Made by a program: the position numbers and the translations under genes. Under the pieces are notes generated by a model. The model worked only from the letters and a program-made list of their open reading frames with translations, ran no database searches and had not been told where the DNA came from. A stretch of DNA of 11,988 nt from JAICIG01 sp035532215 (GTDB lineage Bacteria; Planctomycetota; Planctomycetia; Pirellulales; JAICIG01), in the NCBI GenBank assembly GCA_035532215.1, contig DATKRK010000351.1:1-11988 (forward strand). Reading direction: 5' to 3'. Of this stretch, positions 5,222-11,915 are shown one piece after another. Positions within the stretch are counted from its first letter, which is position 1. Each line of letters begins with the position of its first letter.

Positions 5222-7744
5222 TCAATCGAGATACGCGAACTCGTTGAGATTCAAAACCATCAGGCAATAGAGCTTGAGCGCCGCGTCCGGGCTCAAGCCT
5301 TGTTCGTTGGTCAGCGCCTCGATCAATCGCAAGCCTCGCTCGACGCTCTTGGCGTCGGCCGGCCGGCCGAGCGCCAGCCGCAAGGCGCGGCGCACTTGGG
5401 CTTCGCGATGATCGCCCGCTTCCCGCCGCAGCCGCTCGGCCAGCGCCTGAGCTTGCCCGCCAGCGAAGGCGCCGTTGAGCATGCCCAGCGCCTGCGTCGG
5501 CTGGGTCGTGGCGAAGCGCACCGCGCAACTGCCGTCGGTATCGCAAAAGTCGAACTCGCTCAAAATCGGCAGAATCAGCGAGCGCTTCACGTGGACGTAA
5601 ATGCTGCGGCGGTTTTGCTCCTCGGGCGGCGATTTGCCCCAGCCGCTGCCGGGCTGCGACTGGGTCGCCAACACTTCAGGCGAGATTTCCGGATAGACCC
5701 CCGGCCCGTACATTTTCAAGTTCAATTGGCCGCTGACGGCCAGCATCGAATCTCGCAGTTCCTCGGCGCCGAGGCGCCGCATGCCGAACCGCCAAAACAG
5801 ATCGTTGGCGGGATCCTTCGCCAACGCCTCGGCGTTGGCCGCCGAAGACGTGCGGTAGGCGCTGGACATCAGAATCAGCCGGTGCAGCGGCTTCAATCGC
5901 CAGCCGCTCTCGACGAACTCGGCAGCCAGCCAGTCGAGCAACTCAGGGTGCGTCGGCGGGTCGCCGAGACTGCCGAAATTGCTCGTCGAGCGCACGATTC
6001 CCCGACCGAAGTGATGCTGCCAAACGCGATTGACCATGACCCTCGCCGCCAGTGGATTAGCGGGCGAAGCGATCCACTCGGCCAGCGCGCTGCGGCGGCC
6101 GGAGCTTTTCCTTTGGGCTTCCGGCGGCCGCGCGGGGATCTGCGGCTGGCCGCCTCCGAGCGCGGAAAGAAAGGCCGGCTCGACCTGCGGCCCTGGCACG
6201 TGCGGATTGCCGCGCAGCAGCACGAACGTCGGCGGCGGCTCGCTCAAGCAACGGCCGACGCCGAGCACTGTCTCGCGCGGCGGCAACTTGAAGGCTTCCA
6301 GCTCGGCCCGCTTCGATTTCAAGGCGGCGTATTGCTCCCATTCCTCCGGGCTCAGGTTCGCTTCCAGCTTTTCTTCGAGCACTTGCTCGCGCTCGGGGCC
6401 TTCCGTCTTGCGCTGATCCTCGGCCGGCATCTTGACGATGCCGCGACGTTCCAAGTCTTCGCACAGGCGGCGGACCTCGCGTTTCTGTCCGGCCAACTCG
6501 CGATACTGGGCGGAAATCTCGGCCGGAGAAACATCCATCTGGCTCGGCCCGTCGCCGTCGCCGCGGTGAGCGTAGGTATCGACCTCGTGGAAGAACGAGA
6601 GCAGGCTGTAGTAATCGGTCTGCGGAATCGGGTCGAGCTTGTGGTCGTGGCAGCGGGCGCAGTTGACCGTCAGCCCCAAAAACACCTGCCCGGTCGTGGC
6701 GACGATATCGTCCAACTCGTCGTAGCGGGCTTGCAGCGGGTCGGCCGCCTCGTCGTCCCACAGGCCGAGGCGATAATAGCCCGTCGCGATCAGCGCGTCG
6801 GTCGAAGGCGGCTGCAATTCGTCGCCGGCCAGTTGCTCGCGGATGAAGCGGTCGTAGGGCTTGTCGTCGTTGAACGAGCGAATCACGTAGTCGCGATACT
6901 TCCAGGCGTTGGGCTTTACGCCGTCGCGTTCGAAGCTGTTGGTGTCGGCATAGCGCACCAGATCGAGCCAGTGCCGGCCCCAGCGCTCGCCGTAGCGGGG
7001 CGAATCGAGCAATTGTTCGATCAGCCGTTCGTAAGCGGCCGGCGAAGGATCGGCCGCGAAGGCATCGACCACTTCGGGCGTCGGCGGCAAACCGGTCAGA
7101 TCGTAGTAAACGCGCCGCACGAGCGCCACCGGATCAGCCGGAGCGGCAGGAGAAAGCTGGGCGTCTTCTAGTTGCTTGAGCACGAAGGCGTCGATCGGAT
7201 TGCGGACCCAAGCGGCATCGGCGACGGCCGGCGGCTGCGGCTTCTCGACCAGCTCGAAGGCCCAATGATTCTTCCAGGCGGCGCCCGCGGCGATCCAACT
7301 TCGCAACACGGCGATTTCGTCCGGCTTGAGCGGTTTGCCTTCGGGCGGCATCCGCGATGCTTCGTCGGCGGACGCCACGCGTGCGAGCAACTCGCTTTCC
7401 TCGGGCTTGCCGGGCACGATCGCATGTTCGCCCGAATCGAGTTCGGCAAGCGCGGCGTCGCGCTCGCTGAGCCTCAAGCCCCCTTCGGACTTGTCGGGGC
7501 CGTGGCAGCGATAACAATGCTGGGCCAGCAGGGGCTGCACGCCGCGATTGAAATCGGCCTGGCTCGCAGCTTGTTTTGCCTCTTGGGCTTGCGTTGAATT
7601 TCCGCTGAGCAGCGCGCAAACGGCAAATACCGAAGCAAATGGTAGGGAAGGCGATGCCCGCCGTTGCTTCTGGCGGGCGTTGCCTTCCCTACGAGAGCGG
7701 AAATCGATCATCGTGTGCATGTTGGCGAGACGACTGGCAGGCAT
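5222..7744 (-). CDS. Planctomycete-type cytochrome c (PSCyt1) / DUF1549 / DUF1553 protein
   Basis: With the ATG at 7744 the protein has 840 residues. Domains in order: a signal peptide with hydrophobic core FASVFAVCALL (residues 36-46) and likely cleavage after STQAQ; a cytochrome-c-like domain with heme-binding motif C77-Y-R-C80-H81; DUF1549 from about residue 181 (NPIDAFVLKQLE) containing a second C-x-x-C-H (CARCH, about residue 361); and DUF1553 from about residue 535 (VMVNRVWQHHFGRGIV) to near the C-terminus. The heme motif in an exported protein implies an electron-transfer role, but the reaction is unknown; the partner is the DUF1501 gene just downstream. The start is uncertain: ATGs at 7744, 7720 and 7711 are in frame and none has a clear SD. 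A hairpin repeat (7641-7693) encodes residues 18-35, the basic n-region of the signal peptide. Confidence 0.94.
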   Translation of the reverse strand: MPASRLANMHTMIDFRSRREGNARQKQRRASPSLPFASVFAVCALLSGNSTQAQEAKQAASQADFNRGVQPLLAQHCYRCHGPDKSEGGLRLSERDAALAELDSGEHAIVPGKPEESELLARVASADEASRMPPEGKPLKPDEIAVLRSWIAAGAAWKNHWAFELVEKPQPPAVADAAWVRNPIDAFVLKQLEDAQLSPAAPADPVALVRRVYYDLTGLPPTPEVVDAFAADPSPAAYERLIEQLLDSPRYGERWGRHWLDLVRYADTNSFERDGVKPNAWKYRDYVIRSFNDDKPYDRFIREQLAGDELQPPSTDALIATGYYRLGLWDDEAADPLQARYDELDDIVATTGQVFLGLTVNCARCHDHKLDPIPQTDYYSLLSFFHEVDTYAHRGDGDGPSQMDVSPAEISAQYRELAGQKREVRRLCEDLERRGIVKMPAEDQRKTEGPEREQVLEEKLEANLSPEEWEQYAALKSKRAELEAFKLPPRETVLGVGRCLSEPPPTFVLLRGNPHVPGPQVEPAFLSALGGGQPQIPARPPEAQRKSSGRRSALAEWIASPANPLAARVMVNRVWQHHFGRGIVRSTSNFGSLGDPPTHPELLDWLAAEFVESGWRLKPLHRLILMSSAYRTSSAANAEALAKDPANDLFWRFGMRRLGAEELRDSMLAVSGQLNLKMYGPGVYPEISPEVLATQSQPGSGWGKSPPEEQNRRSIYVHVKRSLILPILSEFDFCDTDGSCAVRFATTQPTQALGMLNGAFAGGQAQALAERLRREAGDHREAQVRRALRLALGRPADAKSVERGLRLIEALTNEQGLSPDAALKLYCLMVLNLNEFAYLD
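7641..7693. repeat. Hairpin repeat within the 5' end of the DUF1549/DUF1553 gene
   Basis: Arms 7641-7662 and 7672-7693 are inverted repeats matching at 19 of 22 positions. Two of the three mismatches form G-U pairs on the plus-strand RNA, so 21 consecutive pairs are possible around a 9-nt loop (7663-7671). The arms carry the core GTAGGGAAGGC...GCCCGCC, which resembles intergenic planctomycete repeats. It lies inside the predicted coding region, where it contributes RREGNARQKQRRASPSLP. Confidence 0.8.
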
Positions 7745-7794
7745 GAATCGGCGGGCCGTTTGCCCCTGGACGAACTCCCAATGGCAATCGCTTT

Positions 7795-7823
7795 ATTATG
7801 TCTCAGGACGGCCCAGTTCGCCA
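7795..7823 (-). promoter_or_regulatory. Weak candidate promoter for the DUF1549/1553-DUF1501 operon
   Basis: On the minus strand CATAAT (7800-7795) resembles a -10 box, and TGGCGA (7823-7818), 17 nt further upstream, matches the -35 consensus at only 3 of 6 positions. A start site near 7788 would leave a leader of about 45 nt before the ATG at 7744. Confidence 0.3.
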
Positions 7824-7880
7824 GACTCCGCTGCCGCAACCGATCGACCCGAGCGGGTAAGTAGGCGTTCGCAACGAAGC

Positions 7881-7970
7881 CTGTAGGGCACGCCCTCCGT
7901 GGCGTTCCGAGGACGCGGAAATCGCGTCGATTCGCGCTTTCCGGAACGCCACGGAGGGCGTGCCCTACAG
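7881..7970. repeat. Perfect 29-bp inverted repeat with 32-nt loop
   Basis: Arm 7881-7909 (CTGTAGGGCACGCCC...) is perfectly complementary to arm 7942-7970 (...GGGCGTGCCCTACAG). The loop is itself rich in CGCG words. It sits between the 3' end of the ppx gene (7993) and the 5' end of the DUF1549/1553 gene (7744), both minus strand. There is no T-tract. The CCTCCGTGGCGTTCC phrase in the arms resembles palindromic repeats scattered in planctomycete genomes. It could end or attenuate ppx transcripts, but a dispersed mobile palindrome is more likely. The rest of 7745-7992 shows only the weak promoter described above. Confidence 0.9.
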
Positions 7971-7992
7971 ATTCAACCGCACGAATCCCAAC

Positions 7993-9639
7993 TTACGCCC
8001 GATCGACCCGAGCCAAAGCCTGCGTGGCGCCGCCGGGCGGTTCCTGGCCGTTCTTGCGCTTGGCGGCTGCCGCTTGCTCGGGCGATCGCCATTCGAGAAG
8101 CAGCGTGCGGCCCAGGGCTTTTTCCAGCGGCTCGACGCGGCGTCGTGCGGCCCAGAGATCGACCTCCGGATGCTCGTTCGCCAGGACGCAGATTAAGGCC
8201 TCGTCGCGGCCGAGCGACACTTCCAGCGATTGCACCTGCTGGGTGTTGCTGCGATCGAGCCCGCCGGCGAACCGCAACAACGCGGCCAGGCGCCGGACAC
8301 GTTGCTGGTCCTTCGGCGAGAGGCGGCTGAAGTTCTCGTGCTTCTTCTTCGGCTCCTTGCCGCGATGATAGCGAGCGATATTGGCGATCAGCTCCAATTC
8401 GTGCGGCTGAAAGCCGGGCAGGCGGCTGTTGAGAATCAAATGGTAGCTGTGCTTGTGGTGCTTCTCGTAGTTAATTAAGTAGCCGACGTCCTGCAAGTGG
8501 GCCGCCGACTCGAGCAGCCGGCGGTCTTCCGCCGCCAGGCCGAGTTCCGCGGAAAACGCCGCAAATAACAAGCCCGAGAGCCGCGCCGCCTGCCGGCTGT
8601 GCTTGACGTCGCAGCCGCAGCCGGCGGCGAAACGCTCGATGGCCGCCTGCTGATCGTGCGGGTCTTCACCCCTTGCCCCGAGCGAGCTGTCGAGCATCGA
8701 CAGCAGCAAGCCGTCGCGCACGCCGCGATCGTGAATCTGCAGGCGGTTGACCTTGAAGCGGCGGATGATGCGGTCGACGATCGTCACGCCGGCCACGATG
8801 ATGTCGGCCCGGTCGGGGCTCAAGCCCGGAAGATTCCGCCGGGCCTTGGCCGGCATCTTGCGCAAACGATCGAGCAGGTGCCCGACTTCGGCGTGCGTGA
8901 TCTCGTAGCCGCGCAGCGGCAGGCCGGCCTGGCCTTTGCTGGCGATGATCATCTCGGCCAGGCTGGTGAACGTGCCGCCCGAACCGATCAGCAAATGCGG
9001 GAACATAATCACGTTCTTGGTGTGCTTGCGCAGTTCGCGATCGATGCCGGCCACCATTCGCTCGTAGCTTTGCGTCGAAAATTCGTCGCTGGCGGCGTAC
9101 AGATCGGTCATTCGCACGGCGCCCAGCGGCGTGGTGCAGATGTCTTCGATGATATTGCCCGAGGCCAGAATGATCTCGGTGCTGCCGCCGCCGATGTCGG
9201 CCACGGCGACGTCTTTGCCCTCCAGGTGAAAATTTCGGGCCACGCTGCCAAACGCCAGGTGCGCCTCTTGTTCGGCGGTGATGATTTCGACGTCGAGATC
9301 GATTTCCTGTTTGGCGCGGCGGCAGAATTCCTCGCCGTCTTCGGCCTCGCGGATCGCGCAGGTGCCGATCACCCGCAGTTCGCGGACTTGGTAGCCCACG
9401 GCGATTTGTTTCATTCGCCGCAGGGCTTCCAGCGAGCGTTCGACGGCGGCCGGATTGAGGCGGCCGGTAATGCTCTGATCTTTGCCCAGCCGGGCCGATT
9501 CTTTCTCTTCCGTGAGCACGCGATAGCGGCCGTCGCGCAGGGCCTCGGCCACGACCAGGCGAATGCTATTTGTCCCGACGTCGATCGCCGCCAGGCGATG
9601 GGCGAGGTCGGGAGACAGAAAAATTTGCTTATCTTCCAT
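7993..9639 (-). CDS. ppx: Ppx/GppA family exopolyphosphatase / pppGpp phosphohydrolase
   Basis: The 548-residue cytosolic protein has the ASKHA-type Ppx/GppA core. The first phosphate-binding motif is AIDVGTNSIRLVV (residues 18-30), and AEQEAHLAF (122-130) contains the Glu (E125) equivalent to the catalytic acid of E. coli Ppx. VADIGGGSTE (146-155) is the second phosphate loop. The C-terminal half is a Ppx/GppA HD-like domain with AHLQDVGYL (about 380-388) and an HHKHSYH cluster (about 394-400). Length fits the longer two-domain Ppx class. The enzyme releases orthophosphate from the ends of polyphosphate and/or converts pppGpp to ppGpp; the sequence cannot separate these. The ATG at 9639 starts MEDKQIFLS; no strong SD is seen, only a weak GACGG a few bases upstream. 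The gene is divergent from ribF with a 149-bp shared upstream region. Confidence 0.92.
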   Translation of the reverse strand: MEDKQIFLSPDLAHRLAAIDVGTNSIRLVVAEALRDGRYRVLTEEKESARLGKDQSITGRLNPAAVERSLEALRRMKQIAVGYQVRELRVIGTCAIREAEDGEEFCRRAKQEIDLDVEIITAEQEAHLAFGSVARNFHLEGKDVAVADIGGGSTEIILASGNIIEDICTTPLGAVRMTDLYAASDEFSTQSYERMVAGIDRELRKHTKNVIMFPHLLIGSGGTFTSLAEMIIASKGQAGLPLRGYEITHAEVGHLLDRLRKMPAKARRNLPGLSPDRADIIVAGVTIVDRIIRRFKVNRLQIHDRGVRDGLLLSMLDSSLGARGEDPHDQQAAIERFAAGCGCDVKHSRQAARLSGLLFAAFSAELGLAAEDRRLLESAAHLQDVGYLINYEKHHKHSYHLILNSRLPGFQPHELELIANIARYHRGKEPKKKHENFSRLSPKDQQRVRRLAALLRFAGGLDRSNTQQVQSLEVSLGRDEALICVLANEHPEVDLWAARRRVEPLEKALGRTLLLEWRSPEQAAAAKRKNGQEPPGGATQALARVDRA

Positions 9640-9715
9640 GCACCGTCGACTCAGGAATCGAAAGGCGAACTAATGCTCTAACCATACCACAAACCACCCG
9701 GCGCCGGCGAGCCGG

Positions 9716-9744
9716 TTGACCGTTTGCAGATCGATAAACATAAT
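9716..9744 (+). promoter_or_regulatory. Sigma-70-type promoter of ribF
   Basis: TTGACC (9716-9721) and CATAAT (9739-9744) each match 5 of 6 consensus bases and are separated by exactly 17 nt. Transcription would begin near 9751. This argues against the upstream TTG at 9744 as the ribF start codon, because that codon lies inside the -10 box. Confidence 0.7.
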
Positions 9745-9788
9745 TGCGCCAAGTTGTTCCGATCATTCCGTCTCTTTGCTCCGCGACC

Positions 9789-10742
9789 GTGAAACTTTTG
9801 CGTGACCTTGCCGCGCTTGCTTTCGATCAGCGCGGCGGCGCCGTCGCGATCGGCAACTTCGACGGCGTTCACCTGGGCCACGCGCGAATCGTCGAGCGGC
9901 TGATTGCGCAAGCCCGTCGTGCGGGCGGACCAGCGGTTGTGTTCACGTTCGATCCGCATCCGGTGCGAATCTTGCGCCCGGCGCTGGCGCCGCCGCCGTT
10001 GACCTGGACCGATCGCAAGGCGCAATTACTGGCCGAGTTGGGCGCCGACTTGATCGTCGCCTACCCGACCGACGAGAAACTGCTGCAACTTACGGACCGG
10101 CAGTTTTTCGATTCGATCGTCCGCGACCAATTGGCGGCTCGCGCGATGGTCGAAGGACCGAACTTCTTTTTTGGCCGCGATCGGACCGGTACGATCGACG
10201 TGCTGCGGCGCTTCACGGCCGAAGCGGGGATGGCGTTGGAAGTCGTCGAGCCGATCACCGCCGGCGGCGAAATCGTTTCGAGTTCGCGCGTTCGCAAGCT
10301 GTTGGCCGCCGGTCAGGTCGACGAAGCCCGCGAACTGCTGACCGAGCCGTACCGAATTCGCGGCATGGTTACGCACGGCATCGGCCGGGGGGCCAAGCTG
10401 GGCTTTCCGACCGCGAACATCAGTGCAATCGACACCCTGTTGCCCGGCGCCGGCGTGTACGCCGGCTGTGCGGTCGTCCAAGGAGAGCATTGGCCCGCGG
10501 CGATCAACATCGGCGGCAATCCGACCTTCGGCGAGCAGGCGTTGAAGGTCGAAGTCCACCTGATCGGCTTTACCGAACAACTCTACAGCCAGCCGCTGGA
10601 GGTAGATTTTCTGAGCCGCCTGCGCGACGTGCGGCCGTTCTCCGGGGTCGAGGAGTTGAAGCTCCAACTGAACCGCGATCTCGCCGCGGCGCTCGATATC
10701 GTTGGCGCCTGGCGGTTGGCTCAAGAGGGCGGCGAGGGTTAA
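9789..10742 (+). CDS. ribF: Bifunctional riboflavin kinase / FMN adenylyltransferase
   Basis: The 317-residue cytosolic protein makes FMN from riboflavin and ATP, then FAD from FMN and ATP. The N-terminal adenylyltransferase domain shows GNFDGVHLGH (residues 22-31, the nucleotidyltransferase HxGH motif), VFTFDPHP (51-58) and an SSSRVRKLL segment (about 160-168). The C-terminal flavokinase domain begins near YRIRGMVTHG and has GRGAKLGFPTAN (about 199-210, the conserved PTAN nucleotide-binding motif) and INIGGNPTFG. Length is normal for RibF. I chose GTG at 9789 (MKLLRDLAAL) because it matches the usual RibF N-terminus and lies downstream of the predicted transcription start; an alternative in-frame TTG at 9744 falls in the promoter. 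No strong SD precedes the GTG. The TAA overlaps the stop of the convergent downstream gene by 4 bp. Confidence 0.95.
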   Translation: MKLLRDLAALAFDQRGGAVAIGNFDGVHLGHARIVERLIAQARRAGGPAVVFTFDPHPVRILRPALAPPPLTWTDRKAQLLAELGADLIVAYPTDEKLLQLTDRQFFDSIVRDQLAARAMVEGPNFFFGRDRTGTIDVLRRFTAEAGMALEVVEPITAGGEIVSSSRVRKLLAAGQVDEARELLTEPYRIRGMVTHGIGRGAKLGFPTANISAIDTLLPGAGVYAGCAVVQGEHWPAAINIGGNPTFGEQALKVEVHLIGFTEQLYSQPLEVDFLSRLRDVRPFSGVEELKLQLNRDLAAALDIVGAWRLAQEGGEG

Positions 10743-11707
10743 AACTCGCGCGGCCCCGGACGGCCGGTTCGCGCGGGCCGCGGAACGAGCGGTGCAGGAT
10801 CGACCGGCGCCGGGCCGGCGGCATCGTCGTCCAGCTCGGGCGCCGGCGCGGCGCGCTGGCGGGCGAAATGGCTGCGCAGCCGTTCGACGAGCGGATCCGG
10901 TTTCAACTGGTCGAGCAGTGCGATCGCCTGATCGGCAAAGCCAAGGCTGCCATAGTGATAGGCCAGCAACAGCTTCGCGTCGGCGCGATCGGGAAACTGA
11001 TTCGTAACGCGTTCGAGCGACCGCAGGTGAACGATGTACCTGAGCGCCGAAGGGAAATAGTCCCGATAATTGGCGACGTAGCGGCCCCACTCGTCTTCAG
11101 GCAGAGATTCAGTGGCTCGCCCGAGCGTGTCGACCGCCGCCGGGTAATCGGCCACGGCGAAGAACGCTTGCACCGCCAACAGTTCGGCCTCGCCGGCCTG
11201 TGCGTCGGGCACGCGCTCCAGAGCGGCCAGCGATTCTCGATATCTTCCCCCGCGGAACAACAGCAGGGCTTGGTCGAACGGGTCTCCAGCGTCGGCCGGG
11301 GGAAGTTGCAGCACGGCGGGCGGCGCAGCCGGGAGCGCAGCGGCAGGATTGGCGGCGGCATCGGCCGGCGGCGCTTGCGGTACGACCTTGAAACCGTCGG
11401 CCTGGGCGATGCCCGACGGATCGTCGTCGGCGTACAGCGGCCGGTAGACGTAGCCGTTCGGGCCGGTCCAAATGATCTGGTGTCCGTAAGATTGCCGGGC
11501 CACGATGGGGTCTGGGAGAAATCCCCAATAGGCGGAAACCGCATAGGGATTGAGGGGCGCCGGGCCCAGCGGGCCGCCCATCACCGTCACGGCTCGCCGA
11601 CCGGACCCACGATAGGGAAACATCTGGGCCGTTGCGGTTTGCGGCGAGGCGGCCGCCATGCCGCCGGCGGCTAACATCAGCCACAACAGCCGGCGCGCCT
11701 GGCTCAT
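10739..11707 (-). CDS. Secreted TPR-like repeat protein of unknown function
   Basis: With the ATG at 11707 the protein has 322 residues. It starts with a signal peptide (MSQARRLLWLMLAAGGMAAA, probable cleavage in SPQTATAQ). A Gly/Pro/Tyr-rich region follows (PLGPAPLNPYAVSAYWGFLPDP, about 45-70) and then an Ala/Pro-rich linker (about 115-140). The C-terminal half holds degenerate TPR-type helical pairs: DQALLLFRGGRYRESLAALERV, LLAVQAFFAVADYPAAVDTLGRA and LLLAYHYGSLGFADQAIALLDQL. The last 40 residues are Pro/Arg/Ala-rich and probably disordered. TPR folds usually mediate protein contacts; no enzyme motif is visible. The start at 11707 is preferred over the ATG at 11713 because AAAAGGA lies 5 nt before it. 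It converges on ribF with overlapping stops and lies downstream of an unusual structured leader. Confidence 0.78.
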   Translation of the reverse strand: MSQARRLLWLMLAAGGMAAASPQTATAQMFPYRGSGRRAVTVMGGPLGPAPLNPYAVSAYWGFLPDPIVARQSYGHQIIWTGPNGYVYRPLYADDDPSGIAQADGFKVVPQAPPADAAANPAAALPAAPPAVLQLPPADAGDPFDQALLLFRGGRYRESLAALERVPDAQAGEAELLAVQAFFAVADYPAAVDTLGRATESLPEDEWGRYVANYRDYFPSALRYIVHLRSLERVTNQFPDRADAKLLLAYHYGSLGFADQAIALLDQLKPDPLVERLRSHFARQRAAPAPELDDDAAGPAPVDPAPLVPRPARTGRPGPREF

Positions 11708-11712
11708 CGGCA

Positions 11713-11719
11713 TCCTTTT
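11713..11719 (-). promoter_or_regulatory. Shine-Dalgarno deciding the TPR gene start
   Basis: On the minus strand AAAAGGA (11719-11713) is followed 5 nt later by the ATG at 11707. The other ATG, at 11713, overlaps the SD and is therefore unlikely to be used. Confidence 0.7.
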
Positions 11720-11738
11720 CGAGTTCGAGGCGACGATA

Positions 11739-11778
11739 ACAAAGAGAAAACCGGCCGAGGTCGAGCCTCGGCCGGTTT
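11739..11778 (-). terminator. Intrinsic terminator or attenuator upstream of the TPR gene
   Basis: A perfect 13-bp stem (AAACCGGCCGAGG at 11748-11760, complement at 11766-11778) encloses a 5-nt loop. Read on the minus strand it is followed by TTTTCTCTTTGTT (11750-11739), a U-rich tail. On the plus strand CCCCAAAAAG follows, so the signal is directional. It ends 31 nt before the TPR gene start, either terminating a short upstream minus-strand RNA or attenuating the gene. Confidence 0.7.
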
Positions 11779-11865
11779 CCCCAAAAAGTCAAAAACCAAG
11801 TTGGCTGCAAGACGCGGCTCCGGTTTTGCTTGCGAACCGGAGCACAGCAGCCCGTCGGCTGCTCG

Positions 11866-11898
11866 TCAGACGAGCCACCTCTGGATACGACTACACAT
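11866..11898 (-). CDS. Ten-codon mini-ORF with near-ideal Shine-Dalgarno, possible leader peptide
   Basis: The ATG at 11898 opens MCSRIQRWLV and ends at TGA (11868-11866). The stop codon lies in the loop of a small hairpin. A 12-nt SD (11915-11904) stands upstream, 10 nt from the ATG counting from AAGGAGG. The peptide has no run of a single amino acid as in classical biosynthetic leader peptides, although it has one Cys, two Arg and one Trp. It could be a leader peptide controlling the terminator downstream, a tiny protein, or chance. Confidence 0.35.
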   Translation of the reverse strand: MCSRIQRWLV

Positions 11899-11903
11899 AG
11901 AAC

Positions 11904-11915
11904 GATCACCTCCTT
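11904..11915 (-). promoter_or_regulatory. Full-length Shine-Dalgarno (AAGGAGGTGATC)
   Basis: The minus strand reads AAGGAGGTGATC, complementary over 12 consecutive bases to the usual bacterial 16S rRNA 3' end (GATCACCTCCTT). This is far longer than the 4-6 nt used by the other genes in the window and precedes a 10-codon mini-ORF. Confidence 0.65.

Noticed and set aside
3689..7171. Very long plus-strand open frame opposite the DUF1501 and DUF1549/1553 genes
   Set aside because: It is antisense to two well-conserved families. The openness is a by-product of high GC and strong codon bias, and its translation has low-complexity Arg/Ala/Val composition without domains.
8599..9681. Plus-strand open frame opposite ppx
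   Set aside because: It is the antisense shadow of the conserved Ppx/GppA gene and has no SD or recognisable domain.
9744..9788. Upstream TTG start for ribF at 9744
   Set aside because: The codon overlaps the predicted -10 box, and the extra residues do not resemble RibF N-termini.
11109..11909. Minus-strand open frame starting at GTG 11909 within the strong SD
   Set aside because: It overlaps the TPR gene in another frame for 600 bp, reads through the terminator hairpin, and its product is Arg/Gly-rich without domains. The SD better serves the ATG at 11898 or an RNA function.
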